Positions 17,629 through 27,538 of a stretch of DNA of 64,000 nt are shown here, piece by piece (within the stretch, counting starts at the first letter, position 1; every line of letters begins with the position of its first letter). Location: positions 1 through 64,000 of the forward strand of contig JAHDHL010000007.1 of NCBI GenBank assembly GCA_020631355.1, in the 5' to 3' direction. The position numbers and the translations under genes were made by a program. The notes under the pieces were generated by a model, which saw only the letters and a list, made by a program, of their open reading frames with translations, did not search any database and was not told the origin of the DNA. This DNA is from Saprospiraceae bacterium (GTDB lineage Bacteria; Bacteroidota; Bacteroidia; Chitinophagales; Saprospiraceae).

Positions 17629-18555
17629 ATGAAGTCGCAAACCACTAGTACCATTATGATGGTTCGTCCATCACATTTTGGGTACAATGCCCAGACGGCC
17701 GAGAATAATGCTTTCCAAACCAAGGAAACCCAACTCAGCGTCAATGAAATCAAAGAAAAGGCCAAATCTGAATTTGATGCATTCGTTCAGAAACTCAGGG
17801 ATAATGGAATGAGGATATTGGTAATGGAAGAAAAGGATGATATCATTCGTCCGGATTCTGTTTTTCCTAATAACTGGATTACTTTCCATCACAATGGCAC
17901 CATCATTACCTATCCGATGTACGCCCCCAGTAGAAGGGTCGAACGGCGCGAGGATATCATTGCTTCCATCAAGGAACAATTCGAAGTAAAACGAATGGTT
18001 CGATTCGAGGAATATGAAAATTCCAATCAGTTTCTTGAGGGTACGGGAAGTATGATATTGGATCGAGTCAATAGGATTGTATATGCTTGTCTGAGTCCTA
18101 GGACAGATGCCAAATTATTGGACGAATTTTGTCATTGGGCTGATTATAAGAAAGTGGAATTCCGTTCGGTCGATGGTGATGGTGTGGATATTTACCACAC
18201 CAATGTCATGATGGCACTGGGAGATGCGTTTGTAGTCATTTGTATGGGTACCATTCAGGATAAGGCGGATAGGAAAAAACTAGAAAAGGTATTCAAGAAA
18301 ACCGGAAAGGAAATCATTGATATTTCATTGGAACAGATGGGTTCTTTTGCAGGCAATATGTTGCAGGTCCAAAATACTGACGGCAAGACGTTCTTGGTCA
18401 TGTCCCAACAAGCCTATGAATCACTGAGAACCGACCAAATTAATCAGATTGAAAAGCATACCCATATCCTACATTCGGATATCAGTACGATTGAGAAATT
18501 CGGTGGGGGAAGTGCCAGATGTATGATGGCTGAGATTTTCTTACCAGAAAAATAA
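17629..18555 (+). CDS. ctlX: CtlX-type guanidino/ureido hydrolase (arginine deiminase superfamily)
   Basis: A 308-residue amidinotransferase-fold protein of the family named for citrulline utilisation. Fold landmarks: MMVRPSHFGYNAQTAENN at the start, SVFPNNWITFHHNGTIITYP (substrate-guanidino region), FLEGTGSMILDRVN (acidic catalytic residue), DIYHTNVMMALGD (catalytic His), and FGGGSARCMMAEIF (nucleophile Cys near the C-terminus). All core residues of the superfamily are in place, so it should be active. The exact substrate, citrulline or another ureido compound, is inferred from family membership. It has its own promoter and is convergent with the 18.6 kb membrane protein. Confidence 0.8.
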   Translation: MKSQTTSTIMMVRPSHFGYNAQTAENNAFQTKETQLSVNEIKEKAKSEFDAFVQKLRDNGMRILVMEEKDDIIRPDSVFPNNWITFHHNGTIITYPMYAPSRRVERREDIIASIKEQFEVKRMVRFEEYENSNQFLEGTGSMILDRVNRIVYACLSPRTDAKLLDEFCHWADYKKVEFRSVDGDGVDIYHTNVMMALGDAFVVICMGTIQDKADRKKLEKVFKKTGKEIIDISLEQMGSFAGNMLQVQNTDGKTFLVMSQQAYESLRTDQINQIEKHTHILHSDISTIEKFGGGSARCMMAEIFLPEK

Positions 18556-18569
18556 AGTTGAAACCTTTT

Positions 18570-18604
18570 ATCGGAGCGCTATGGCATACCAATGGCGCTC
18601 CGAT
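18570..18604. terminator. GC-rich hairpin between convergent genes
   Basis: ATCGGAGCGC (18570-18579) pairs perfectly with GCGCTCCGAT (18595-18604) around a 15-nt loop. It is the strongest structure in the convergent gap, yet has no T-tract on either strand. It is probably a transcription end or mRNA-protecting structure. Confidence 0.4.
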
Positions 18605-18635
18605 TCATATTGGGAAATCCTATCGAGTTCAATGT

Positions 18636-19373
18636 TTATTCTTCCGGAGTGGATTCTGCGGATGATCTATTCTTTCGAATTAGGCGGATAAAGAAACGAA
18701 TCGAGAAATACAGGCCTGTTATTATACCAGCAAATCCAAAAGTCAATAACAAAACCGCTGCCACTCCCTTGCCCATACAGGCCAATTCGCAATATCCGAA
18801 TGCAACCAGATACCCTAGGAAAGAAGCCAGTGCCAATGCCAGCAGAATACCGACAACAGCCAACCAAATCATTCGTTTTCTCTTTTTTCGCTGATGCTTT
18901 AATTGCTTAACTATATCCCTGACTTTCTGCTTCACTTTGGACTTTCCCCTTTTGCGAGGTGTCTCATTCACATTGGAATTCCTTTTCTCATCCGATTCAT
19001 ACTTTTTGAAAACAATACTATGGCTTCTAGGAATTTGATTCTCAATTTGTGTGCTGGTCAATGCATCCAATTTCATAGGTAATCGGTTGGCACCTGCAGC
19101 GATGGCTAATATGATACAAAACTGAAGTATGAGCCCATGCTTCCTAAAGCTAACGAAAGTATCCCTATTGGAACGCCCCTTGGGAAATAGTAATATAGAT
19201 AATGCCATAAGACCTACCAATCCATACTCCAACCAAGTAGGAATATCAATTCCAATTAGGTATAAAATAATACCAATAAAGCACAAGGCTATAATCTGGA
19301 TGAATTGGGCCATGATGATTAGAACAGCAGTCGATTTGGGAAATTGGGCTGCTAGGTAAGAGATTTTTTTCAT
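18636..19373 (-). CDS. hypothetical membrane protein with basic central loop
   Basis: 245 residues, family not recognised. Two N-terminal hydrophobic helices (AVLIIMAQFIQIIALCFIGI and WLEYGLVGLMALSILLF) and a third weaker one (LILQFCIILAIAAGA) are followed by a long Lys/Arg-rich region (residues about 105-165, with PRKRGKSKVKQKVRD) and two C-terminal helices (IWLAVVGILLALALASFLGY and AAVLLLTFGFAGIITGL). The basic loop could bind nucleic acid or acidic lipid head groups, which is speculation. It is convergent with ctlX, and the upstream 211-bp gap holds no clear promoter. Confidence 0.6.
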   Translation of the reverse strand: MKKISYLAAQFPKSTAVLIIMAQFIQIIALCFIGIILYLIGIDIPTWLEYGLVGLMALSILLFPKGRSNRDTFVSFRKHGLILQFCIILAIAAGANRLPMKLDALTSTQIENQIPRSHSIVFKKYESDEKRNSNVNETPRKRGKSKVKQKVRDIVKQLKHQRKKRKRMIWLAVVGILLALALASFLGYLVAFGYCELACMGKGVAAVLLLTFGFAGIITGLYFSIRFFIRLIRKNRSSAESTPEE

Positions 19374-19484
19374 GATGTTTTAGTTTTCGAATGACCACAA
19401 CTCATTGCACATAAACAGTCAATTTAATATAAAAACACTAATTCAATTAATGAAAATCATTACAACCCACTGGTATGGAAGCAA

Positions 19485-19520
19485 GAATTGCCAATCCGTA
19501 GTCAAACGAACTGGCAATTC
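19485..19520 (-). terminator. possible hairpin downstream of the CBS-like gene
   Basis: GAATTGCCA (19485-19493) pairs with TGGCAATTC (19512-19520), loop 18 nt. It lies 65 bp beyond the CBS-like stop codon. The loop is long and no T-tract follows, so the call is weak. The rest of the gap 19374-19584 is AT-rich without further structure. Confidence 0.3.
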
Positions 19521-19584
19521 CTGAATTATTGCAAAAATACCACTATCGGTACGCAGAATTAATGAAATCTATCAAACATTATTA

Positions 19585-20562
19585 TTACATAAAGTCATTT
19601 TTCTTCATCCATTCATCATTATAAACCTTACCTACATACCTACTTCCATGATCATGGAAAATAATGACTACCACATCATCCTCTGTTAATTGATCTTTCA
19701 TTTGTACCAAACCTGCAGCTGCAGAACCACAAGAATAGCCCAGGAACAAACCTTCTTCCTTAGCCAATCTTCTTGCCATTACAGCTCCGTCCTTATCCGT
19801 CACCTTTTCGAAATAATCAATCAGGCTAAAATCCACATTCTCAGGTAGGATATCCTCCCCTATTCCCTCTGTGATGTAGGAATAGATTTCCTTTTCATCA
19901 AACTCACCCGTTTCGTGATATTTTTTGAAGACTGAACCATAGGTATCCACTCCCCATATCTTGATATTAGGATTTTGTTCCTTGAGATATTTTGCTGTAC
20001 CCGAAATGGTTCCACCTGTTCCAACTCCCACGATCAAATGTGTGATTTTACCATCTGTCTGCTTCCAGATTTCCGGTCCGGTACTTTCATAATGTGCTTG
20101 GGTATTGGATTTGTTGTCATACTGGTTACACCAAAACGAATTAGGGATTTCCTTACTCAATTTTTCTGCAACAGAATAATAGGACTCAGGGTCATCAGGT
20201 GCCACATTCGTAGGACAAACAACCACTTCTGCTCCTACGGCCCTCAGTATGTCCACTTTTTCTTGGGATTGTTTATCCGTCGTAGTGAAAATACACTTGT
20301 ATCCCTTAACAGCAGCTGCAATGGCAATACCCATTCCTGTATTTCCCGATGTACACTCGATGATGGTTCCTCCGGGTTTCAAATCTCCCCTTGCTTCTGC
20401 ATCCTCTACCATTTTCAATGCCATGCGGTCCTTGATGGAGTTTCCCGGATTCATGAATTCTACCTTGGCGAGTACAAGGGCAGGAACTTCCTCCATTGTC
20501 TTATTCAATTTGACCAATGGTGTATTCCCAATTGTGCCTAAAATATTCTCGAAATATTGCAT
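19585..20562 (-). CDS. cystathionine beta-synthase-like PLP enzyme (catalytic domain only)
   Basis: 325 residues of the cysteine synthase/cystathionine beta-synthase fold-type II family. The PLP lysine is in NPGNSIKDRMALKM (about residue 43), the phosphate-binding loop is VGVGTGGTISG, and the substrate loop is ECTSGNTGMG. The pattern of the middle (QYDNKSNTQAHYESTGPEIW) and the GIGEDILPENVD segment are closer to cystathionine beta-synthase than to CysK. The C-terminal tandem CBS regulatory domain and N-terminal heme region of the human enzyme are absent. It should make cystathionine from serine and homocysteine, or cysteine from an activated serine. It is divergent from glpK. Confidence 0.8.
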   Translation of the reverse strand: MQYFENILGTIGNTPLVKLNKTMEEVPALVLAKVEFMNPGNSIKDRMALKMVEDAEARGDLKPGGTIIECTSGNTGMGIAIAAAVKGYKCIFTTTDKQSQEKVDILRAVGAEVVVCPTNVAPDDPESYYSVAEKLSKEIPNSFWCNQYDNKSNTQAHYESTGPEIWKQTDGKITHLIVGVGTGGTISGTAKYLKEQNPNIKIWGVDTYGSVFKKYHETGEFDEKEIYSYITEGIGEDILPENVDFSLIDYFEKVTDKDGAVMARRLAKEEGLFLGYSCGSAAAGLVQMKDQLTEDDVVVIIFHDHGSRYVGKVYNDEWMKKNDFM

Positions 20563-20719
20563 ACGGTTAGGTTTTGAGCTGCAAAGATGCTAAAATTTCA
20601 GCTTCCATTTATGCTTGGAATTCAGTTTTTAGTACAGACTCCGCCATCTCAATTCAGAAATAACTAGCATATTTTGATGTTTTCGAACAATTATATTTTA
20701 TTGCAATTTTGAAACTTGA

Positions 20720-22237
<1,518 letters not shown>

Positions 22238-22295
22238 TAGTACACCATCCAACAACTTCAAATTGGGAATTTAATCACATCTAGGAGCACAATAC

Positions 22296-22892
22296 ATGTT
22301 GAAAGTAGGAATTACAGGAGGGATTGGAAGTGGTAAGACCACCGTTTGTAAGATATTCGAATTATTAGGTATTCCCGTTTACTATGCTGATGATCGGGCA
22401 AAATGGCTCATGAAAAATGACAAGGAACTTGTTTCAGGTATCAAGGAACTTATCGGTCAGGAAGCCTATACCGATGATGGCCACCTCAATAGACCATTCA
22501 TTGCTTCCATCATATTCAATGATAAGGATAAGCTGACAAAGATGAATGCCCTCGTACATCCTGCCGTATGGAAAGATGGGGAAATATGGAATAGCCAACA
22601 TACTGATGCGCCCTACACCCTCAAGGAAGCTGCCCTACTTTACGAAACAGGAGGGTATCACTTGATGGATAAGATGATTACGGTATTTGCCAATAAGGAA
22701 ATCAGGCTCAAAAGGGTCATGGGTAGGGACCAGGCTACAAGAAAGGAAGTATTGGCCCGAATGGACAAACAGATGCCAAACTTGGAAAAAGCGAGGCTAG
22801 CCGATTATGTAATCAAGAATGATGGGCAGCACCCTATTATCCGCCAGACGTTAAAAGTACACCAAGAATTACTGAAACTATCTGGTAAGTAG
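22296..22892 (+). CDS. coaE: dephospho-CoA kinase
   Basis: Last step of coenzyme A synthesis. 198 residues with the P-loop GITGGIGSGKTTVCKIF at the N-terminus, the lid/CoA-binding AALLYETGGYHLMDKMITV, RVMGRDQATRKEVLARMDKQ, and ADYVIKNDG near the C-terminus. It lies 58 bp after glpK on the same strand and directly before the FKBP lipoprotein, with an internal promoter box just after its stop codon. Confidence 0.95.
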   Translation: MLKVGITGGIGSGKTTVCKIFELLGIPVYYADDRAKWLMKNDKELVSGIKELIGQEAYTDDGHLNRPFIASIIFNDKDKLTKMNALVHPAVWKDGEIWNSQHTDAPYTLKEAALLYETGGYHLMDKMITVFANKEIRLKRVMGRDQATRKEVLARMDKQMPNLEKARLADYVIKNDGQHPIIRQTLKVHQELLKLSGK

Positions 22893-22904
22893 TCCTTGGT
22901 TTTA

Positions 22905-22912
22905 TATTTTTG
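22905..22912 (+). promoter_or_regulatory. -7 box of the FKBP lipoprotein gene
   Basis: TATTTTTG, a perfect TAnnTTTG match, 28 nt before the start codon at 22941. The -33 region has no clear TTG at the best distance. Confidence 0.45.
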
Positions 22913-22940
22913 CACTCTCAATTATATAATTACAATCATA

Positions 22941-23432
22941 ATGAAGAAGTATTTTTTGTTTTTCATCGTCATTTCCCTATCCCTTACCCAATTTTCATGT
23001 GAAAATGATACGCTCAAAGATCATAGAGAAGAAATCAGAGCCTATCTTGAAGCCAGTGGAAAAATAGACAATTCAGTAGAAACCGAGTCAGGGGTTTTCG
23101 TCTATTTCTTAGAAGAAGGTAATCAAGGTAATGATACGCCATCTGCATCTTCTACCGTAAATATCAAGTATAGAGGATACCTTTTCCCAGATGGTGAAAC
23201 CTTTGATGATTCTTTCAATAACACGGTACAATTCACTCAAATCGGTAACGGTGGACTCATCGCAGGATTCAGTATCGGTCTTCAAGAAATGAAGCGTGGT
23301 GATAAGGCGGAAATTTATATTCCATCCGTATTGGGTTATGGTAATTTGGTGGACCAACCTACCAGTTCGGGTGTCACCATCGAAGCAGGTTCCATCCTTA
23401 CCTTTAATGTTGAAATGGTGGATTTCTTCTAA
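22941..23432 (+). CDS. FKBP-type peptidyl-prolyl isomerase, lipoprotein
   Basis: About 163 residues from the ATG at 22941. A type II signal peptide ends in the lipobox LTQFSC, so the mature protein is lipid-anchored by Cys (about residue 20). After a short linker, residues about 75-163 form an FKBP domain: VNIKYRGYLFPDGETFDDSF, then LIAGFSIGLQEMKRGDKAEI, then PSVLGYGN and GSILTFNVEMVDFF. It catalyses prolyl isomerisation of exported proteins at a membrane surface. Upstream in-frame starts would spoil the signal peptide. Between coaE and the acetate kinase fusion. Confidence 0.92.
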   Translation: MKKYFLFFIVISLSLTQFSCENDTLKDHREEIRAYLEASGKIDNSVETESGVFVYFLEEGNQGNDTPSASSTVNIKYRGYLFPDGETFDDSFNNTVQFTQIGNGGLIAGFSIGLQEMKRGDKAEIYIPSVLGYGNLVDQPTSSGVTIEAGSILTFNVEMVDFF

Positions 23433-23476
23433 TTCCTACATCAGAACATCACTACTTACCATCATAAAACCAGCAT

Positions 23477-25282
23477 ATGAATATTCTTGTCATTAATTGC
23501 GGAAGCTCCTCTGTAAAGAGTGAAATCATTGACACCATCACAGGAGAACGACTTCTCGAAATGAATATCCAAAGGGTCAATGAATCTCCTGAGATTCAGA
23601 TTGACGGGGGCGAGCTTATCAGTTGCAAGAAAACGGGACATAAAGCTGCATTGGATAAAGCTTTCCCTCTCTTGATTGAAAAATCAAGAGACCTGAATAT
23701 CAGTGCTGTTGGACATAGGGTAGCGCATGGTGGTAAGGATTTTGACGAACCCATCGAAATCAATGATGAGATAGAAAATATCATTGACAATCTGAGTAGT
23801 TTGGCTCCCCTACATAATCCCATTAATTTATTGGGAATTCGTAAGGCCAAGGAATATTTCAAGGAAATACCCCATCTAGCCGTATTTGATACGGCTTTCC
23901 ATTCCACCTTGCCCAGGCGGGCCAAGACCTATGCCATTTCCAACGAATTGGCATCCAAGTATGATATCCAACGGTATGGATTCCACGGAACCAGTCATGA
24001 ATATGTAGCCAAGGAAGCCGCAAAGTTTTTCCATACGGATATCCAGGAACAGCGTATCATTACCTGTCATCTTGGGAATGGATGCAGTATTGCTGCCATT
24101 GAATATGGGAGAAGTGTCGAAACCTCCATGGGGATGACGCCATTGGAAGGTTTGGCAATGGGTACGCGAAGTGGGGATATCGATCCAGGGATACTCACAT
24201 TCCTGATGAAGAAAGAAGGATGGAGCCCTGAGGAATTGGATCAGATTCTGAATAAGAAAAGCGGCCTACTGGGCATCAGTGGTTCCAGTAATGACATGCG
24301 GGATATCATCCAAAGGGCCGGTAATGGGGATGACAATGCCCGATTGGCCATTCAGGTCTTTGCACATAGAATCAGGAAATATATTGGTGCATATGCTGCC
24401 GTAATGGGTGGTGTGGACATGATAGTTTTCACTGGAGGTATAGGTGAGAACAGTCCTATGATTCGCCATCGGGTTTGCCAACGGCTTGACTTCCTTGGTG
24501 CCATTATCAACGACGATAAGAACCATGACCTGAAACTGAGCAAGACCCAACCCAATGCCGAATTCTCATGGAATCACAGTAAGGTCAAATTATTGGCCTG
24601 CAAAACAGACGAACAACTTTCCATAGCAAGGCAAAGTGCCAAATTGGTAGAGAAGACCAAGGTCAATTCCATTCCTCCCATACCCGTTGCCATTTCGGCA
24701 AGACATATCCATTTATGTAAGGAAACATTCGAGGAACTCTTTGGTAAGGGAGCTACATTGACCGAAAAGAAGTCCCTTTCCCAACCCGGACAATTCGCAG
24801 CCAATGAAACAGTGAAAGTTATCGGGCCCAAGAATAGCTTTGAAACTGTAAGAATTCTCGGCCCCCTACGTTCCAAGAATCAATTGGAAATATCAAGAAC
24901 GGATGAATTCTTCCTTGGTATTGATGCTCCCATAAGGGAATCAGGTAAGACCGGGAACTCTCCGGGTTGTATCCTTGAGGGCCCCAAGGGTAAGGTTCAG
25001 ATTCGTGATGGGGTTATCTGTGCATGGAGACACATCCATATGACACCTCAGGATGCCGAAATTTTCGGTGTCAAGGATAGGGATGTCGTGGATGTGAAAA
25101 TCAATTCCAAGGAAAGGAGCCTTACCTTTGGTAATGTCCTGATTAGGGTTTCACCCAAGTATAAATTAGAAATGCACATAGATACAGACGAAGGTAATGC
25201 TGCTGAAATCAGTAGGGGTGCCACTGGTGCATTAGTCGATACGGATGGTGAAGCCAGGCTGACCAAGAAGAAATTGAGGTAA
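23477..25282 (+). CDS. acetate kinase - PduL phosphotransacylase fusion
   Basis: 601 residues combining two enzymes of substrate-level phosphorylation. Residues 1 to about 395 are a full acetate/propionate kinase: ILVINCGSSSVKSEI, HRVAHGGKDF, RYGFHGTSHEYVAKEA, THLGNGCS-type CHLGNGCSIAAIEYGRS, TRSGDIDPGI and FTGGIGENSPMIRHRV. After a short linker (TKVNSIPP), residues about 402-600 are a PduL-type phosphate acyltransferase: VAISARHIHLCKETFEELFG, LEISRTDEFFLGIDAPIRES, CAWRHIHMTPQDAEIFGV and KLEMHIDTDEGNAAEI, holding the conserved His residues that bind zinc. The frame is continuous with no stop or shift. Both halves look active. Predicted reaction: acyl-CoA + Pi to acyl-phosphate, then ATP + carboxylate. 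Acetyl vs propionyl preference is unknown. No separate Pta is in the window. Confidence 0.93.
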   Translation: MNILVINCGSSSVKSEIIDTITGERLLEMNIQRVNESPEIQIDGGELISCKKTGHKAALDKAFPLLIEKSRDLNISAVGHRVAHGGKDFDEPIEINDEIENIIDNLSSLAPLHNPINLLGIRKAKEYFKEIPHLAVFDTAFHSTLPRRAKTYAISNELASKYDIQRYGFHGTSHEYVAKEAAKFFHTDIQEQRIITCHLGNGCSIAAIEYGRSVETSMGMTPLEGLAMGTRSGDIDPGILTFLMKKEGWSPEELDQILNKKSGLLGISGSSNDMRDIIQRAGNGDDNARLAIQVFAHRIRKYIGAYAAVMGGVDMIVFTGGIGENSPMIRHRVCQRLDFLGAIINDDKNHDLKLSKTQPNAEFSWNHSKVKLLACKTDEQLSIARQSAKLVEKTKVNSIPPIPVAISARHIHLCKETFEELFGKGATLTEKKSLSQPGQFAANETVKVIGPKNSFETVRILGPLRSKNQLEISRTDEFFLGIDAPIRESGKTGNSPGCILEGPKGKVQIRDGVICAWRHIHMTPQDAEIFGVKDRDVVDVKINSKERSLTFGNVLIRVSPKYKLEMHIDTDEGNAAEISRGATGALVDTDGEARLTKKKLR

Positions 25283-25313
25283 TTCCTCTCAGTTCTACCA
25301 TTTTAAAATTCCC

Positions 25314-25321
25314 TATCTTTG
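25314..25321 (+). promoter_or_regulatory. -7 box of the acyltransferase gene
   Basis: TATCTTTG, perfect match, ending 14 nt before the proposed TTG start at 25336. Leader would be about 10 nt. Confidence 0.45.
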
Positions 25322-25335
25322 GCAAAAATTTTCCA

Positions 25336-26088
25336 TTGAGGATACTTACAAGAATATTAAGGACCATTTGGGGAGCTTGGCACTTATTGTGGTTTGTCAT
25401 TACAGTCATTTTATTTGCCCCTGTTCATATACTACTCGCTCCGATCTTCGGAGAGAAGGCAGCCAAGTTTCTTCTATTCATGACCTATAGGTTTGCAGCT
25501 TATTTCATCCTGATTCCATCACTACATTTCATTAAGAATCATGGTAGGGAAAAGATTGACAAAAACCGTTCGTATATGGTGGTAGGAAATCATGTTTCCA
25601 ATCTGGATTTTTATGTCAATCCTCATACTGCCCCGGTTTATATCAGGGTCTTGGTCAAGCAAGAATTAGCCAAACTACCTTTGTTCGGATCTGTGATGAA
25701 GTCCATTGCCGTGCCTGTGGAACGGGGCAATAAGCAATCCGGTAAGAAAGGCCTGGCAAAACTCAAGGAAAAATTAGATTTGGGTTATTCTATATTCATA
25801 TACCCTGAGGGAACCCGCAATCTGACTGAGAATCATTTAAGGGAATTCAAGGCCGGAGCTTTTAAGATGGCTATTGAATGTCAGATTCCAATCCTTGTCA
25901 CGACCATAGCTAATGCCCGTCAATTGAATGACTTGCGTGTAAGTCTTTTTGATTGCAGGCCGGGAATCGTTCATGTATATTGGGACGAAGCTATCGAAAC
26001 CAAAGGAATGACCCTGGATGATGTTCCAAGGCTCATGGAAATGACCAAGGAAATCATGACTAAGAACATACTGAAACACCAATCCTAA
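25336..26088 (+). CDS. 1-acyl-glycerol-3-phosphate acyltransferase-like protein
   Basis: About 250 residues, PlsC/LPLAT family, which acylates lysophosphatidic acid in phospholipid synthesis. Two N-terminal membrane segments (HLLWFVITVILFAPVHILL and FLLFMTYRFAAYFILI), then the catalytic HX4D box NHVSNLDFY, the glycerophosphate-binding PVERGNKQSGKKG, and IYPEGTRNLTENHLREFKAG with the family EGTR motif. The start is TTG at 25336; no in-frame ATG precedes the first membrane segment. Its stop codon overlaps the ATG of the next gene by one base (TAATG), so the two are translationally linked. Confidence 0.85.
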   Translation: MRILTRILRTIWGAWHLLWFVITVILFAPVHILLAPIFGEKAAKFLLFMTYRFAAYFILIPSLHFIKNHGREKIDKNRSYMVVGNHVSNLDFYVNPHTAPVYIRVLVKQELAKLPLFGSVMKSIAVPVERGNKQSGKKGLAKLKEKLDLGYSIFIYPEGTRNLTENHLREFKAGAFKMAIECQIPILVTTIANARQLNDLRVSLFDCRPGIVHVYWDEAIETKGMTLDDVPRLMEMTKEIMTKNILKHQS

Positions 26089-26753
26089 TGGATTTATCTT
26101 CTATCGAACATTTCTCCCAATCGGCTTATTTCATTGATTCCGACCATCCGAATGTCAAGGCATATGCAAATCAGGTGATTCAAGGCATTGACAATCCTAG
26201 GGATCGAGCAGTTGCCTTATATAATGATGTTAGGGATAGTTATTTATATAATCCTTATGAGATTTCATTACAACCCAGACATTCCAAAGCATCGGGTATA
26301 TTGGCTCGTGAGAAAAAATCCGGACATTGTATTGACAAGGCTATTATTCTATGTGCATTGGGGCGTGCAGTAGATATTCCTACCCGCTTGCACTTTGCGA
26401 ACGTGAAGAATCATATCGCTACCGAAAAACTAGAGGAATACCTAGGGACGGATATCCTTGTCTTTCATGGATATATGGAATTCTATTTGGATGGACAATG
26501 GGTGAAATGTACTCCAGCATTCAATAAGAGTCTTTGTGATAAGTTGAATGTTGCTACGCTTGAATTCGATGGTGTCAATGATTCCATTTTTCAGGAGTAT
26601 GACCGCAGTGGAGCTGACTTCATGGAATACCTCCATGACTATGGTGTTTTCCATGATTTCCCTTTAGACATGTTCGAAAAGGAAATAAGAATCCATTATA
26701 GAAAGGTTTTTGAGAGACTTGAGAAAGAGGATGTGGTCAAGGTTAGGGAGTAA
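26088..26753 (+). CDS. transglutaminase-like cysteine protease-fold protein
   Basis: 221 residues, cytosolic, transglutaminase-core superfamily. The nucleophile region is KSGHCIDKAIILCALGRAVD (Cys in GHC) preceded by the helix NPRDRAVALYNDVRDSYLYN, and the His region is HGYMEFYLDGQWVKCTPAFN. The third residue of the triad is usually an Asp after WxxxD; here it reads KCTPAFN, so it may be replaced. This small bacterial group is often annotated only as transglutaminase-like. It starts on the stop codon of the acyltransferase gene, so a role in lipid or envelope metabolism is possible but unproven. Confidence 0.75.
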   Translation: MDLSSIEHFSQSAYFIDSDHPNVKAYANQVIQGIDNPRDRAVALYNDVRDSYLYNPYEISLQPRHSKASGILAREKKSGHCIDKAIILCALGRAVDIPTRLHFANVKNHIATEKLEEYLGTDILVFHGYMEFYLDGQWVKCTPAFNKSLCDKLNVATLEFDGVNDSIFQEYDRSGADFMEYLHDYGVFHDFPLDMFEKEIRIHYRKVFERLEKEDVVKVRE

Positions 26754-26804
26754 ATCTTATCATATACAACATTCGGATAATAACATCTAAGAACCAATCA
26801 ATCC

Positions 26805-27413
26805 CTAATGCAAACCGAAAACATTCCTTTCCAGATAATCTTCTAATTGATTGAAAATGCTTAGAATAGACTGAACACTCTTGGTTAGCATTCCTATCAT
26901 GATAGCCCCCTCGAATGTTGCAGTTAGATAAAGTGCAGTTTCCTTAGGATTCAGTTTTTCGGGAAACATTCCTTGTTGTTGGCCATCATTCAATATTTCC
27001 TCCACCTTATCAATCAATTCGTTCAGGCAATTCCTAGCCAACTTTGAAAATTCCTTATCCGTATCATCTACCTCGGTGGCTGTATTCAATAATGGACAGC
27101 CTCCGGGAATAGCCGGACTCAATACCATTCTCTTATAATTCTTCAATAAAAGTCGTAGCTTTTCCTTGGGATTCGTCACATCCCCAAAATCCCAATTGCT
27201 TCTCACCAATTGGTCCACATTGTAATCGAAAGCCGCTTTCGCTAATGCTTTCTTACTCCCAAAATGACGATAAATACCTCCCATTTGGTATCCTGTCGCC
27301 TCCACTAGCATTTGCATGGAAGTACCCGAATAACCATGAACATTAAAAATAGGTGCGGATTTCTCTATGATTTCCTGCTTGGTCCTTACCGCATTTCTGG
27401 TTGTTCTTTTCAT
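26805..27413 (-). CDS. TetR/AcrR family repressor
   Basis: 202 residues. N-terminal HTH: IIEKSAPIFNVHGYSGTSMQ, MLVEATGYQMGGIYRHFGSK, the classic TetR three-helix pattern. The C-terminal ligand-binding half (residues about 80-202) includes a Pro/Gly-Gly-Cys-Pro loop (AIPGGCPLLNTATEVDD) often seen in the YcdC/AcrR-like C-terminal subfamily. It is divergent from the DUF7009-oxidoreductase pair; an inverted repeat GAGAGTG-TC-CACTCTC lies on the -7 box of that operon and is the likely operator. Its own -7 box is at 27454-27461. The inducer is unknown. Confidence 0.88.
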   Translation of the reverse strand: MKRTTRNAVRTKQEIIEKSAPIFNVHGYSGTSMQMLVEATGYQMGGIYRHFGSKKALAKAAFDYNVDQLVRSNWDFGDVTNPKEKLRLLLKNYKRMVLSPAIPGGCPLLNTATEVDDTDKEFSKLARNCLNELIDKVEEILNDGQQQGMFPEKLNPKETALYLTATFEGAIMIGMLTKSVQSILSIFNQLEDYLERNVFGLH

Positions 27414-27453
27414 ATTGAAACGTTATGGGTATGTGTCATCCCGTCCATTCCTA

Positions 27454-27461
27454 CAAATCTA
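27454..27461 (-). promoter_or_regulatory. -7 box of the tetR-family gene
   Basis: TAGATTTG on the minus strand, a perfect TAnnTTTG match, 40 nt before the start codon at 27413. The operator at 27501-27516 is about 40 bp upstream of it, so autorepression would need a second site or looping. Confidence 0.4.
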
Positions 27462-27469
27462 AGAAAGTA

Positions 27470-27516
27470 TTTGCTCTCTTAAAAGGAATTAAGTACATTT
27501 GAGAGTGTCCACTCTC
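27470..27516 (+). promoter_or_regulatory. promoter and operator of the DUF7009-oxidoreductase operon
   Basis: TTTG (27470-27473), 20-nt spacer, TACATTTG (27494-27501) form a consensus promoter. The inverted repeat GAGAGTG (27501-27507) TC CACTCTC (27510-27516) starts on the last base of the -7 box and covers the transcription start. Repressor binding there would block initiation. The divergent TetR-family gene is the obvious candidate. Confidence 0.65.
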
Positions 27517-27538
27517 TTATTCATATAGTAATCAAGTC

